Part shown: positions 1-12,653 of the stretch, in pieces
How positions within the stretch are numbered: position 1 is the first letter of the stretch
How the letters are laid out: each line of letters opens with the position of its first letter
Assembly (NCBI GenBank): GCA_015178975.1
Contig: WHVD01000053.1
Coordinates: forward strand, 124,001-188,000
Direction: 5' to 3'
Origin: Hysterangium stoloniferum
Taxonomy: Eukaryota > Basidiomycota > Agaricomycetes > Hysterangiales > Hysterangiaceae
Length of the DNA stretch: 64,000 bases
The notes under the pieces: generated by a model
The model's input: only the letters and a program-made list of their open reading frames with translations
The model's database searches: none
Told to the model about the DNA's origin: nothing
Made by a program: the position numbers and the translations under genes

Positions 1-1362
1 ACTCTCTATGGGCTCTCTCATTAACAAAAGTGTCTGTATGCGTGCCATACAAGGTTCACCTCTTGATTTGTCTACGCCACACCTTTGGCAAGTAAGTCAA
101 GATGCCAATTGGCTCAATTCAGATAAAGTAATCACCTCCATCGATTGAAACAAGTGTGGGAGAAGTTCCCAATACACAACTAATTCAGCCTTCCAACCTA
201 TCGTTATGGAAAGGTATTCCGTTGTGGTAGTATTAGGTTTTGCATTGTAATTTATGAGATCCTCACCCCCATCGTGAAAATACTCCAAAATTGTGGAAAT
301 AACTATCTAAGTGTCGTTACTTATAAAAAATCACAGGTTTGAAATTGAACCGTGGCCACTGTGCATGTGTCGTGATCCGCCCGTTGTTGTTGAAACTCGC
401 CATGACCTCAGAGATTCTTGACCATTGTTAAGTACACGTTGATTGACAAAACACTGTGTACCACACAGCGAACAGTCGCAGGACTCTGATTGAAGTTGTC
501 ACATTCACCATCAGCTCTAACAGGATGTCTGGTAGGGGACAGTCCATGTCACTTGCTTTGCATACTTGAAAAATTTTGTGAAGACTAGAAAAAATTAGCA
601 ACGGTTTCCAATGCTACGGGAAGATTCGTGAGGTTCGGACAGCATTCGTTGTCGACCTGCAGGGGGTTGTAAATACTCCGAGTATCCTCAAAACTTGCCA
701 CGCCCTACCGGCAATGTTCTCATACTCCTATTGTAAAGCTCGACCATGTCGACTATGCTCTCGATATCTCGTGTCATTTCAGCTCATGTGACATGTTTCA
801 GAAAATTTTATATTAAAAATAGTATGAGTTGGCTTATTGTAATACACAATCTACAAGTAGGTAATAGACTTGTAATAATAGTACTTGATTGTCAATCAAT
901 GTGTCAGTTAGTGAATCGCCTTCTGACATGATAGGTAGGATGCTAGTTTAGGTGTACACTGGTTCTGGCATGCATTAACCTCAGAAAGCATGGTCCACAA
1001 TTAGCATCCTCCTATGAAAAAGTGAGGAAATGGGTGTACCGCCCCTAGGAAAAGGGTGGTTTCATCACCAATTCCAACATTTTATCCCACCCCTACATTG
1101 TTCTATTGTCTAAATGCTAATAGTTTGGCAACCCAAGTTTATGTATACAGACACTTCACATGCTGACCTGATTCAGCTCTTATTATTGTTAACTACTGTA
1201 AGATTAGGAACCTTGATTACTTGAAAGAATGTTACCAACGAACACCTTTATATAGATTCGTGCTTTTAATGTACAGATGTTATCCAAGAAATATAATACA
1301 ACGGAGTTCTGAGGCGTCACAGTTATTACTTCTTGTGGCGGCAGGGGAAAAACCTCTGTGGT
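1..1362. other. Intergenic stretch, nothing recognised
   Basis: Only short open frames occur on either strand, and none gives a family I recognise or a convincing chain of exons. CpG is present at ordinary density, so this looks like host DNA rather than decayed transposon. It lies downstream of the amine oxidase gene, so the part next to 1363 should include that gene's 3' untranslated region. Confidence 0.5.
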
Positions 1363-4326
1363 TTAAGAACAGCATACCCCGTCAACGGGAGCATTTGAAG
1401 ACCCATCCGCAAAAGCCATAATACTCATTCGGTCTTGTATTCCAAGCACATCAACAGAAGGGTTTTCGTCGAAGAAATGCACAGGCTTCAGGGTAAGGCG
1501 AACATGTTCAACAGGCATGCTATTTGCATGCTTGATCGTTAGTAATGATCAGCAACCGAAGGAAATGCGACATACACTGGCCACTCCTCGGGTCGTGGTA
1601 TATGGTTAACTCCTGTGTCATCGGATCATGAGCTATAATCTCAGAGGATAATATTTATTTATTAGAAACATACCTAACGTCAAGAACAACACAATATCCT
1701 CATTCTCGATCTTTTCCTCCGTCTGAGTCCACTTCTCAACTGAATTATCTGGAGCTTCACTAGTCTGTGGGACATGTCGTCCAGCGGGCCACCATCTTCC
1801 CCCCAGTCCATCATCAACATCTTTAACGACCCACAAGCTCTTCGAAGCAAACCCAGCGCGACGAACAATCCATGACTCCGGCGCCGCGAAAAGTTTCGCC
1901 GCAAATCCCCTATAGCCTAAAACATAGCCCGGCGCATGACCACTCGCACGGTGTTTACGTGCTGTGGTGTTTGTCATTGTCCAACGTCTATCCTTTGTAA
2001 AGTCATAATCTCTTGCGCCATCTTTAGCTGTTTGCAATGTACGGTCTTGTACTATAAATGCGTTTCCGGCCCAGTTTTCCTTCGAACCTGTCGGCGCATT
2101 TGGGAGAGTGACAATGTCAGATTCGATAACACTATTGAGAAGGCCGTCAATCATGGGGTCAATTCGGACACTGAATAAGTGCTGGTGGTAATGTGCCCCT
2201 ATTCGAGGCGCAACTTGAGTAGTAAAAGGGCCAGAGGGCTCCCCTGGAGCAAGCATGTAGACATTAAGGATGCCGGTGAGCTTTATTTCGAATTCGATGC
2301 TACCATCTTGGTAGAAGTAGTAATAGAAGCAATACTCTGATGTAATACAGGGTTAGTTGACTTATATGGCCAAAACAATGAACATCAAATATACCATAGT
2401 TTGCAAGCGTACAGACCATACTGACGACAAGTCTGCGACTACGCACAGCATGTGAACGCCCGTTCTTGCGGTAATCCTTATGTTTCCAGAGTAGTCCTGA
2501 ATCCTCTTCGTGAATGCAAATGGCACGTTGAATTGTTATTACATGTCCGTCTTGTCCAATAAATGACCCAGGCTAATACCAAATAAGTGGCCGCATGTGT
2601 TTATACTACAGCCAATCCAAAACTCACAAGATAATGAATCTTTCCGAGGCAGTCACAACCGAGAGTCAAATCATTTGCCATCATTCCGACCCCATACTCG
2701 CCAACGTCAAAGGCGAATTTGCGGGAATGAGGATGCTCAGGAGCCCCGTATGGCACGACCATCTATGAAAGTCAAGGTCAATCTCTAGCTATTGTCCACA
2801 TTTATTTCACAGATAAACCTCAGCAAGGCTTATCCTGTATATCAGTGGCCGTAATACACCATCATCATCATATGTTACTGTGGATATGGCAATCCCTTCT
2901 CTGTGGTTAAAAGCTGTGTGTACATTCACTCAGTGATCAGGAGACACTCGAAAGTGATTCAAGAAGAATGCAACAACCCACCGACATGCATCCTCCATTT
3001 CTGCCACTCCATTTCGTTTCCGTGCATTCTAAAACCTACCCCTTCCGGTTGGAGTATATGCAATGGTTTAAGAGGTTCACGGGTACTAGGTTTGACCTCA
3101 GGCTGTTTCGCGCGGAGATCGGGGAGATATTCATGGGCAGCATCTGGAAACGGTATACGAGGTCGACCAGAACCCGACAGCGAATCTTCAGTCAACGGAG
3201 GGGGTGCTGTTGTATCGACAGATAGTGCGGATATTCCTTTATCATCTCCGCGACCACCGACACGATGTGGTGGGAAGTCGATATGGATTACTTTTAGAGT
3301 ATTAGAATCTAAAACAGGCATAAAATCCTTGTTTTGTGGGGAATATTTCAATTATGGCAACGGATAAGGGTTAATTGCATAAGAAAAACGTACCAAAGGA
3401 TGGGCATATAGATTGTCGTGCTCCTCAAATCTGGCGAAAAGAATAGCTTGTTGCAAGCGTTTGTTGTTTGGGAACCGAGAATCCCAACCAATGGACCACC
3501 CGTCTGCATAGATATTTTCAGGCTGAAGGCCTGTAATAAGAAAGTCAGTGATTATTATGCTTGTGAGTGCCAGCAATCCAAACCGATCTCCGCCGCAAGC
3601 CTCTTCACTTCTGGATCCTTGCGAACGACTTGTTCAGCAGCTGCTAACTCCGAGATACTGATCTGCGGCTGTGTGCCTTCCGGAAGCTTAATCAGAGTTT
3701 CAACAGTCCAATCTCCACCTCTCAAGGCGACAACTGCATCATACGCAACTCTGGGACATTGTCATGATACATGGGTGAGCATCAACATCCTCAAATGAGA
3801 ACAAACGACAACATACCCCGTGACAACGTCAATAAACTGGTAACTCCGTGATCGGAATCTCAACAATAAGAATTTGCGAACTCACATCAAGTTCCGCTTT
3901 TCGAATAATATCTTTGGGGACTTCAGGCTTCTCCCCAGTCGCGAGAGGAATGCCTAGATACGCCAATACGTCACGCTTGGGTGGATTGGCAGTCCAACAA
4001 GTAATGAACTTTATGGCCTTAATTTCTGTATGCTCCGCCAGATATTTACGGACTGCGACAGAGAGGGCAGATATCTGTATGTCGTAACATGGTGTCAGTA
4101 TCGCGGAGTATTGCATTTAATGGCTAGCATTGGTACCCGACCACTACAGCGCAAACGATCCAAATAGTTCTGAGAGGCGACTTACCTCATCTGGTGTCAG
4201 AGGATCTAAGGGATGCGTTGGGTGTCCCAGTGCCTGTGTGGGAACATTGAAAACTAGCGGTTTCGTACATTGGGACTTATCGATAGTATGATCTGCGCTG
4301 AAAGTAGAGGATTGGATTGGAGGCAT
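1363..4326 (-). CDS. Copper amine oxidase (primary-amine oxidase), multi-exon
   Basis: Copper/TPQ enzymes of this family oxidise primary amines to aldehydes, releasing ammonia and hydrogen peroxide. The N-terminus carries [14 protein letters not shown] (about 4200), followed by N2/N3-type segments around 3600-4090 and [17 protein letters not shown] with WQKW near 3000-3080. [17 protein letters not shown] lies at 2850-2900. The block [14 protein letters not shown] then LGCDCLG (2640-2750) holds the catalytic aspartate. The TPQ precursor tyrosine lies in LANYEY; a 59-nt GT-AG intron near 2341-2400 splits that motif. HYHQH (about 2180) gives two copper histidines, and [12 protein letters not shown], also intron-split (about 1500-1600), gives the third. 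I chose the start at 4326 because a TATA box lies about 50 bp upstream and the ATG leads into the family N-terminus. The stop at 1363 follows a family-like tail. All key residues are present, so it looks functional. Length is about 650-700 aa, as expected. No signal peptide is evident, so a peroxisomal or cytosolic site is likely. Confidence 0.93.
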
Positions 4327-4374
4327 TGATAAACTACTAAGGCTATCACCGCGAGTTCGAATATGAACGGCAAG

Positions 4375-4383
4375 CCTTATATA
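4375..4383 (-). promoter_or_regulatory. TATA box of the amine oxidase gene
   Basis: The minus strand reads TATATAAGG about 50 bp before the chosen ATG at 4326. It supports that start over longer upstream readings of the same frame. The assignment is by position and consensus only. Confidence 0.55.
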
Positions 4384-5232
4384 CTGGCTTCGGTCGTCAC
4401 ACGCAGCCGAATCAACGTAAGGATCAGCTGCCACACCAGAGAACTAACTATGACATTATCAGGACAAATGTGTCACTGGTATCTTCACCCCGAACTTCGT
4501 CATGGGAGGAACTGTGCGTATTGGACAACCATTGAAGCGCCGAAGTGAGCCGCTGCGTGAATCAAGCGTTCTGTTTTTAGCGTTTGGTAAAACCCAAGAC
4601 GTAATTATAGGCTAAGAGCTGATATGAACAGTATGAGTAATAATTTACACAATGGTCGGCAGAACGATCATCACCAACTGGTTTTAAACGAATAGGCTGG
4701 ACAAGCTATTGGTAATTTTTGGTTGTTTTCGAAAAGCTAGGACGACATGGTAGCTCATTTCGTCGGACCTAGGACACAAGTTAAACACAAGGCGGGACCT
4801 CGTTGCATACATAAACTAATATATCGAACTCACGAGGTCTATCAATATCGATCCGTCGAAGTTGTCAGGTTGAAATTATTTACACACATTTCTCACAAGG
4901 GCATATTTGGGTAGTTTTTAGTACTACAGTAGACTTGCTCATATCGCACAGCGTCAGGGAGGCCCAATTTGTTATGCATATGAGCTGGCAGTTTATTAGC
5001 AGGCAGGCGCCCAAGTCAACCCTATACATGAGAAAGTCTACTGCAGTAACTCCGACCCATCCTCCAAGACATGTCACAGAGTATGGGAAACTTGCCACGG
5101 CACCATGCTCTTGCACAATTTTGAGATGAAGGGTGACACCGCTGGTACCCCTGCTAATATTGATACAAAATATAAATCTATAACAAGAATCCAATAACAA
5201 GCCTACAACCCCTCCCCAAGCTACTCATGAGC
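4384..5232. other. Intergenic spacer between amine oxidase and MFS genes
   Basis: This spacer holds the amine oxidase upstream region and the MFS 3' flank. Open frames here are short and show no family motif. I see no repeat, RNA gene or transposon end. Confidence 0.5.
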
Positions 5233-7998
5233 CTACGTACTTCCCTTCTCATTAAATTCGTTGTTCTCTAACACACCGCTCTCCTTCTGCTTTGAGAGGA
5301 CATCCTCACCTGTACCGATCTTGTTCTTGTCAGGGGAGGCGAAGATACTGTTTATGGACTCGAGGGGCTGTTAAAAAAAAATTAAAGTAGTTAATGCCAG
5401 TATCTCGATGCAGTATCCAATACGAAGTAAGTACCTTGAGAGCCGTCTCGGGGTAGAAGAAGTATACAGCCGGTACGAACGCTGCATTAAAGACCGCGAA
5501 CACTGCAATTTGTTAATAAATACTTGATCTTAGATGATAATTATACATACTGATGTACGTCCTCCATTGAAGGTTCTGGATTGCCACAGGTGTGATTTGG
5601 ACAACCACAAAGTTGAAGAGCCAGTTAGAGATTGTAGCGGTGGCAGCGCCTTTGGATCTCAGACGAAGTGTGCAAACTGCGGGTCAGAGAAAATGTCAGT
5701 ATACACGTCAGTAACTGACGAAGGGCGATACGGACTTTCGGCGGGGTACTGACGGACATAGGTCAGGGTAGGATTAAAATTTGCAATGGTTGTACATACC
5801 AGCCATGGAATCGCCAACCATCCAATGGCCTGGCATGCAAGGATATTAGGACATAAAAACCAAAGCAACTTACTTACAAAGAATGTATTAACTATTTTCC
5901 ACAATGAATTAATCCCTATAAGGAAGGCATGGTCATAAAAGTCTAAGCTCACAAACAAACATCATCGCTGCTGCTGCTGCCCCCCTCGTCTTACTAATAC
6001 CTTGTGTGCCCGTAGCCAACAGCACACCCAGTACAACCATCGATGCGGAGCAACCCGCAGCGCAAAATATCATAGAACGCCGGCGGCCAAGTTTTTCAAT
6101 TACCTAGTGGGTGGAAAGAGAGCATAAGTTTACGAGCCTGGTATACAATGGGCCACGAGTGCATACAAAAACAGGGACGAAGGCTGCTGCCATACTAAAT
6201 GAAATATGTGAATTAACAGCAAGCAGAAAAAAGGAGGGAGAAAATATATACTATTCCAAGCCGTTGAATCCGGAGAGGAGCCGAGAGAGATTATTCGAAA
6301 GGCCAATTGAGGTGAAAACGAGGGTTAAACTGCGGTGATATGATGGTAAGCGTCGCATTTTAGATCTTTGCGTTATATATAAATTGCAAAAGCAGGATAG
6401 AAAGAGGAAGACATACTAGTATGTGATAAGGTCTGGTATATGACATTGTTGGCGCCCTTGTAAGAATAGATGAGAACAACTTGGACTCACTTATACCACC
6501 CATCTGTTGTGTAACCGAGGTCAGCCAAAAATAATGCCATGAAAGGCCGGTCGAACCTGCTGCATCAACTGTACGCCAAAACACAAACAAATCCTCCTAA
6601 AGTTCTGCATCTCCCCATTCTCGAACAACTCGCTATATCTGAAATCACCTCCGGCTTTTCGCTCCAACTCAATTGCATCTTCAATCTCTTTACTCTGTGC
6701 AAGTACTATTTCGTCTGCGGGCCTTGCGGACTTGGATGTCAAATGTGCGAGGACTTCACGGGCTTCATTGGCTCTTCCTTGCGCAAGGAGCCATCGAGGC
6801 GACTCTGGTGGGAGAGGGAAAATTATGAAGGGTTGTGAGATGAAATGGTAGAGCTAACCGGGTAGATCGAGTAACATCAAAATGAGAACAATAGCAAATA
6901 CCGTCTGAAATGCGATAGGGAAACGCTGTTATAACGTCTGTAAGATATTAAAAATGATGGACAACAATGTATTGGGAGATACCCAGTTGATATCAGAGTC
7001 CACAAAGCTCATCCCGTAGTCTATGGCCGAAAAAACGTATTCAATTATTCTACCACAGGTCCACATTGCAACATACCGAACCAATACGAGAATGCGATAC
7101 CGCCGATTAGCATGGCTTGTCCGAATGCGAGGTCGCGACCGCGATTCTTTGGGCGGGACACTTCGCTGTTGTATACCGGTATCGTAGCCGTGTTCATCCC
7201 TAGATACGAAGACAATCGAGAGAAATTAGTTGACTGGCAGCTTTTTGTACACAATTTCTGTTTCTATTCCGACATACCGTTTCCAAAGCCTGCGATTATA
7301 CGGCCGATGATCATCTGTGTGACTGTGAATGAAGATGCTTGGATGGCAGCTCCGACGATCTGAAGGTAGGATTGATCAATGAGGTGTGTGATTGTTATTA
7401 CGGATCTCGAACGAACGAGAATGGTGCTTCCAATTATCATTGATACCCGTCTACCTAATATCTCCCCTTTGAACAGAATCAAGACCGCTCCGAACATGCA
7501 TCCCAACTGAAAACCTCAGTGCTATTGCATCGCAACAGTGACAATAGTATACAAACCTCGTATAGGCTAACCTTGCAAGTAATTGATAACATTTATTATC
7601 CAACAATCATAAACTAAAATCAATCTACCACGCACAATATTGGCAACTTTTTGGGCCTTCTGTATTGGCTGTCCGTTCACATCACGCATGAGTTGAAACT
7701 GGTCATTGAATCTATCCAAAAGAAGTAATCCGGAAAGTACACCTAGACACAACTCAGAAATGGGTACTAGCAGGAGTGAAAACTATCGCCTACCTTGGTC
7801 ATATCCTACAGGATTTTACCCCCTTGTCGTGAGCCTGTGGTAGATGTTAAATGGACTCTTACCGAATAATAGAAATCCCACAGACGCAGCAGCTGTAACC
7901 GCATTGGCGAGATGTTGTCTATAAAACCTCAGTACGTCTCTCCATTTTTTGAAATAGAATGGCTCATACCCTCTGAGTCTGCCGAGGCCAAAAACCAT
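5233..7998 (-). CDS. MFS sugar transporter (hexose/lactose-permease type), multi-exon
   Basis: This is a twelve-helix plasma-membrane symporter of the sugar porter family. It starts with MVFGLGRLRGYEPFYF; the ATG is at 7996-7998. In order I see a TM1-like stretch, GVLSGLL, KGEILGRR (the loop 2-3 signature), IIGRIIAGFGNGM (RxxxGxGxG type) and, across a splice, LPESPRWLLAQGR, the family hallmark. Next come GVQLMQQMGGINLITYY, assembled over two introns near 6420-6555, then VIEKLGRRRS, GWLAIPWLYPAE and LRLRSKGAATATISNW. The tail ends in SGVLENNEFNEKGST. Introns are about 50-65 nt with GT-AG ends. All hallmark motifs survive, so it looks intact; length is about 510-530 aa. Substrate cannot be read from sequence; a monosaccharide, disaccharide or glycerol is possible. 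An AT-rich TATA-like run lies at 8086-8098 upstream. The neighbouring amine oxidase is on the same strand but about 0.9 kb away. Confidence 0.93.
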
Positions 7999-8085
7999 AT
8001 TCAAGTTGGTGCTCTAGTACTGTCTATTGTCTAATCGGGGTGGTGGGGTAGGAAGGATGATTCCAGGAAACGAAGTATACCATTA

Positions 8086-8098
8086 ATTATATATATAT
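8086..8098 (-). promoter_or_regulatory. TATA-like run upstream of the MFS gene
   Basis: An alternating TA run lies about 90-100 bp before the MFS start codon. It could be a TATA element or just an AT microsatellite. Confidence 0.35.
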
Positions 8099-8107
8099 AC
8101 GCCGGGA

Positions 8108-8220
8108 GATCATGGAGAATGCACTGTGTGACAGGCAAGAGTCATTCGTCATGGGTGGCAACTTCTCCAGCGGTCCTGCGGATCATGGAGCGACTAACCC
8201 TGCAACTGATCATCATGGAG
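8108..8220. promoter_or_regulatory. Repeated GATCATGGAG motif upstream of the MFS gene
   Basis: GATCATGGAG occurs at 8108-8117 and 8181-8190, and a variant GATCATCATGGAG at 8208-8220. All lie 110-220 bp upstream of the transporter start, where binding sites would be expected. No known factor is assigned. Confidence 0.3.
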
Positions 8221-9097
8221 CGCATATATAATGAATGTAATACCAGGCGTCAACCGGGAGCTTCTCCCTACACTGGAGAAATATCTTGAGAGAGCGGATG
8301 GCAACTTCCAAAAACACTTGTGTTCAGCTGTTTGGATCTTCCCGCATCGCGCCTCCTAGGTAGTGCAACCATCTTACTTAAATTTTATTTGAGAGAAATC
8401 CAGCTGTAAGCCAAACCCTTAAAAATGCCGCCGCAAAGATGAAAAAAGATAGATTATTATTTTTTCCGAGTTTACCAAAGTTGACAGATCACGTGATTCT
8501 TGCTTGACACATGGGCTGGCCCAAAGAAAAACCATAACACGGACACACATATATATATATAAACTGTTACTAAAAAACAAGCAAGCACCACATGAAAAAT
8601 ATAGTAACTAAACGTAATCCAAACGAGTCCAAGACATGGACGGCGGGGGTGTGATGCGAGCGGTATAAAAGTGCTTAGTGCATGTGAAAATCACAGCAAA
8701 GGTTGGACAATGGGTAAGGATATCATAAAAGAAGAGGATAGACGTACACACGACTGGCGCTGAGGCCGCGGGGAAGCAGGTGTGGGAGTAAATGAATGAG
8801 AAATATGAAAGATAGTGCGCGGCACAGCGCAGAGATAGTCGGGGGTATAAAGGGAGAAAAGCTGTTAATCCAATAGGCAGAAGCATTGACTGGCGGAAAG
8901 GAGGTGAGATCAGAGGAGAACCAGGTGCCGGAGGTAAAAACGAGTGAAAAAGCCGCAAGTGCAACCCAGGTGCGTCGACGGGGGTAACAACCAGTATAAT
9001 TCAAGCAGGACGGGGGAGGCGAGGCGAAGACGTGGGGATACCGAACACAAACCATATCCGAAAGGTAACCAGACTCGATTCAAGTACAATTACGCGA
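8221..9097. other. Intergenic spacer, no gene seen
   Basis: A TA microsatellite lies near 8548-8562. Long open frames on both strands at 8600-9350 lack domains and conflict with the gene that ends at 9098; I treat them as chance. The part next to 9098 is the 3' flank of that gene. Confidence 0.45.
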
Positions 9098-11228
9098 TCA
9101 CTTCGCAGTCCCATACCCGGCATACGCATCCTCTTCCGCCTCCTCCGGAACACCGAGACTATACTCACTTTCCCCAGTACCGTTCTGCACCGGCTGGGAC
9201 GGTGCATAAAGCGTCCTCCCAACAGGTTCGGGCTTCGCAGGCGCATCAAAGGCCGAATAGCCCTGCACCACAGGACTTCCGGCGCCGGCGCCACCATTAC
9301 CGCCCTTCAAGCTCCCGGAGCTCTTCCTCCCAAGCACACCCTTAAAGCTGTCCTTCAAGCTTCCCGCACTGCCTTTAACACTTGCCGCCCTAGTGGGGGT
9401 CGAGACGCGAGGCGGCATGCTAACGCGAGAAGTGCCAGTGGCCATGGGAAGACCGGGTGTAGAGCCGCGCGCGTAGGCTTTAAGCATGGCGTCGGGGGAC
9501 ATCATGTTCGAGGGACCACGTGTAAATCCTACGAAGGGGTTGTTGGATCCAACCACGGGGGATTCCGGTTCAGCCGCGTAGCTGGCAGGAGCGGGATACG
9601 TGACGGGAGTGGGGAAGGTGGGCGGGTTGCTCTCATAGATAGAGGACGTGGGCAAGCTCGGGTATGTAGGGCTGTGGGTGAGATTAGCGTAAGAGGGGCT
9701 GTAGGCTGTGTCGTTCGTAAAGGGCGTGGCAGACGTCGGAGTGAGGTGCGTGGCTGGTGGAGAGGCGATAGGGGAGTGGGACGGGTCAAGAGGCGATTGG
9801 GCGAGGAAGATCACTTCGGAGCTGTCGTGTTGCATCACTGTTGGTATGTGTCAGCATAATCAACGCGGAGATAAGTAAACCCGAAAACAAACAGTTCAAT
9901 GCGGGCATTACGTCCAAGTCACCAAGCATAGCAGGTCCGCCCTTCTGGACCGGGCTCATGAGATCGAAGTCCTCAGGGTATGCAGCGCTGATAGCCGTAT
10001 GGAATGCCCTGCTCGCACGTCCACGAGAGTCCGTGCTAGGTCTACTCAAGTTATCCGTAGAGGGACGGGGAATGGCTTTGGGGAGTTCAGGTACGCCGGG
10101 CACATCCATAGACGGACGAGAAAACCTAGTGTCGGTAGCGAAGGAGATGGTCGACTTGCGGTTCGCAATCGTGTCAGCGAATGAGACGGTAGACTTGCGG
10201 TCACCCATCTGCGCAGATCCCATCGCGGGGTTGCGCAATCCGACACCAGTTCCTTTCCGTGCGCCGACACCGACACCAGCTGCACCGGCGGTGTTGACCC
10301 CGCTAGCAGTGCTCATGGGCCTTGCGTCGTTGCCGTAAACTTCGCTCATGCGAGCCATGCTTGCGCGGGAATTGCGCATGATAGCAATGCTCTGCCTGAT
10401 AGCCTCGCTCTGGGTGTTTGGAGGGAGGGACTTCCATTCGGTAGAAAGGGTGGACATGCGCTTGTCCACGGCTTGGCTCCATCTCTTGCGGTTTTCGGCT
10501 TCTTTGGCACGCTGGAACTTCACATACACGGCAATCCCGATAGCGACGGCGAGGATGGGCATGAGGACTGCTGCAGCGATGCTGCCTTTGGGAAGACCGG
10601 AGTTGCGGTAGGCGTTTCCAATGACTTGGAAGATGCCACCACCAGAAGCGTCGGAGGAGGTGGAGACAGAAGAACCTGTCGCTCCTGTGGGATTTTTGAT
10701 GCCAAAGTCGGTGGTGTTGAATTGGACAGTGAAAAGGGGACCTTGGGGAACGGGAGAAGTAAAAACAGGGCTCTGAGAAGAGACAAAAGCGAGCTGCATC
10801 TGCTGCGGGGCGACACTAGAATTCCACCAACTGCCTGAGAGAGGGGTCTGATATTCAATAAACAAGCATTTCAATATGGTCGTTATCATGGATATGAAAC
10901 GGGTTGTCTCGCACCTCAAATTGGCCGTCGTTGTATGCGACGCCTCCCCAAGCATGAATGACTGCCTTGGATGTATAAGGGGCGTAGAGGTAGATATCGA
11001 CACCTTGGCTATCAAAGCACTTCAAGGAAGTATCCCACTTGATACTTAAGGGCTGAGAAGTATCAATAAGATCCCCCTGTTTTGGAGATAGATAAAAGCC
11101 GCCCGACAAGCATGCTGCAAAGTCTATAGCGTGAGTCTCCTGGGAGGCGATAAGAAGGTTCTCTAACCTGGGTCAATGGATGCTGCGGCGCGTTTTGCAA
11201 AACGTCTTGTATGATCTAACTTGGACAT
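9098..11228 (-). CDS. Single-pass membrane protein with Kre9/KNH-like outer domain
   Basis: The N-terminal part reads MSKLDHTRRFAKRAAA, then, after an intron near 11107-11165, LSGGFYLSPKQGDLI and SIKWDTSLKCFD. This resembles the Ig-like Kre9/KNH1 N-terminal fold of fungal wall proteins. A second intron (about 10857-10912) joins to WWNSSVAPQQMQLAFVSS. A Ser/Thr/Gly stretch leads to one transmembrane helix, SIAAAVLMPILAVAIGIAVY (about 10520-10590). A basic stop-transfer and RKRWSQAVDKRMSTLS follow, a pattern I have seen in basidiomycete SKG6-like membrane proteins. The long cytosolic tail is low-complexity, rich in Ser, Pro and Arg. A third intron near 9840-9895 precedes the last exon, which ends GYGTAK. 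A wall-sensing or wall-building role is an inference. No clear signal peptide is seen, so the true first exon may differ. Confidence 0.75.
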
Positions 11229-11875
11229 TTACGAAAAGTAAAGAGGGTCGTTGAGAAAGAACGTGGGCACCGTGAACGGCGATGAGGAAAGCACAATGGT
11301 CGCTCTGTTGTGAATGAAAGGGCACAAACAAAAGCCCACATGCGACCATGCTCAACCACACGACCACTAATTTCTCAGGAACCCCGGTTTGTTCCCACCA
11401 GACTAACTTCCATACTTACTCCTGCTCGTTGCAGGGGTATGGTGATATCATGGAGGTGTGCTGCGCACAGGGGGGTTTGCTCGCAGCTCCTTTGGCAATA
11501 CTTCCGAGTCGAGTAATCTAGTTAATAAACCTAAGCGTCGGCGGTAAATGGTCTCTTTGGACTATATATACCATTTGACTGGTTACAACAACGGATGGAT
11601 GGATGTCTTGCTCGAGGCGTTACCAAACGCGGCGCTGGAATTCACCAGTTTCAGCAACTACATCAATTGCATAAAAAATTATTTTTATGCTACTTCAAAA
11701 CAAGGACACCGGAAACCTATATTTGTACTATCGACCCATCAGAAATTTAAACGAGGCATTAAATCTTATTTTTCAGAAGGAAAGTGTTAATTCTTATAAC
11801 AGACACTCATCGTTATCCCACGTTCAAATTAAATATATTTTTGCCACACACTTGAATAAAACTCAAAAAATGATA
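11229..11875. other. Intergenic, no gene seen
   Basis: Two overlapping short plus-strand frames at 11548-11914 have no recognisable motif and AT-rich, non-coding-looking content. The right end abuts a pogo-type element whose TA target site is at 11874-11875. Confidence 0.45.
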
Positions 11876-12651
11876 CAGTCGAGCCCTCCCATAGGATTGA
11901 TTGCTTTCCTTTAGACAGGCTATTCCAATGGAGAAATATGTCAAGATAGTACTTTTTTCTATGTACATGCACTACTAGGGGCAGAAGATTATTTATTGTA
12001 TGGCATCCTGTAAGTGTCATGAGGGGGATGTAGAGGCAAGAGAATGAAAAACGGTAAAAAAACCCTCAAACTGACATGCATGTGGTTGCCGTACAATCAG
12101 TTTTCACATCACTTTGCTAAGTACGACTAGGGCATCTTCATATGCTAATTTGAAACAGATGTTTCAACTTCCTGACAGAACAGAGGGCTTGTGAGTGCAT
12201 GCAGCCTCAAGGTTGCTGTTGTCCATTTCGGCCTTGTCATTGCAGGTGACTCAGACTCAGGCTCAGCACCTGAGGGTGCCGGCAAATCTCCCTTCACCGG
12301 TTCATGAAGGGGAAAGGGGGCTATGACTGTAGGATCATCCCATCTCAGAAACATCCTTATTATCATTATCATCAAGAGCTGGATCAGTGTCAAGTGCCTG
12401 CGCCATGAAAGAAGAGTAGGTGCAGCTGGGTGGACCAACTGTACAATAGCTACAATTGGCATATTCCGCCACCTTTCTATAAGGATAGTGCTAATTAATT
12501 TTGACCAAAATCCACATCCTAATATTTTTAATGAGGTATCCTTATGGCCTATTACATCACTTATCTACCGACTTGTGCTTTTGGACAAGGTTTTCTATCT
12601 TCATTTGGGGGTTGTCCTTATGCGGTCTATCCTCATAGGGAGGCTCGACTG
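11876..12651. mobile_element. Non-autonomous pogo-type element (MITE-like)
   Basis: The left end reads CAGTCGAGCCCTCCCATAGG. The right end is its near-perfect inverse, CAGTCGAGCCTCCC when read inward on the minus strand. TA dinucleotides flank both sides (11874-11875 and 12652-12653), as in Tc1/mariner/pogo insertions. The first 8 bp match the ends of the larger pogo element at 16792-19222. No transposase frame is evident in its 776 bp, so it could move only with help from a relative. A short acidic reading on the minus strand near 12350-12420 may be a transposase-tail relic, but that is weak. Confidence 0.7.
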
Positions 12652-12653
12652 TA

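Noticed and set aside
2903-3367. 154-aa plus-strand frame
   Set aside because: It lies opposite amine oxidase exons with clear family motifs; a shadow reading.
1363-7998. Amine oxidase and transporter as a metabolic gene cluster
   Set aside because: Only two genes, 0.9 kb apart, with no synthase or regulator nearby; co-function is unproven.
8944-9859. Long plus-strand frames over the membrane-protein tail and its 3' flank
   Set aside because: They are Arg-rich readings largely opposite the Ser/Pro-rich last exon of the minus-strand gene; no domain and no splice support.
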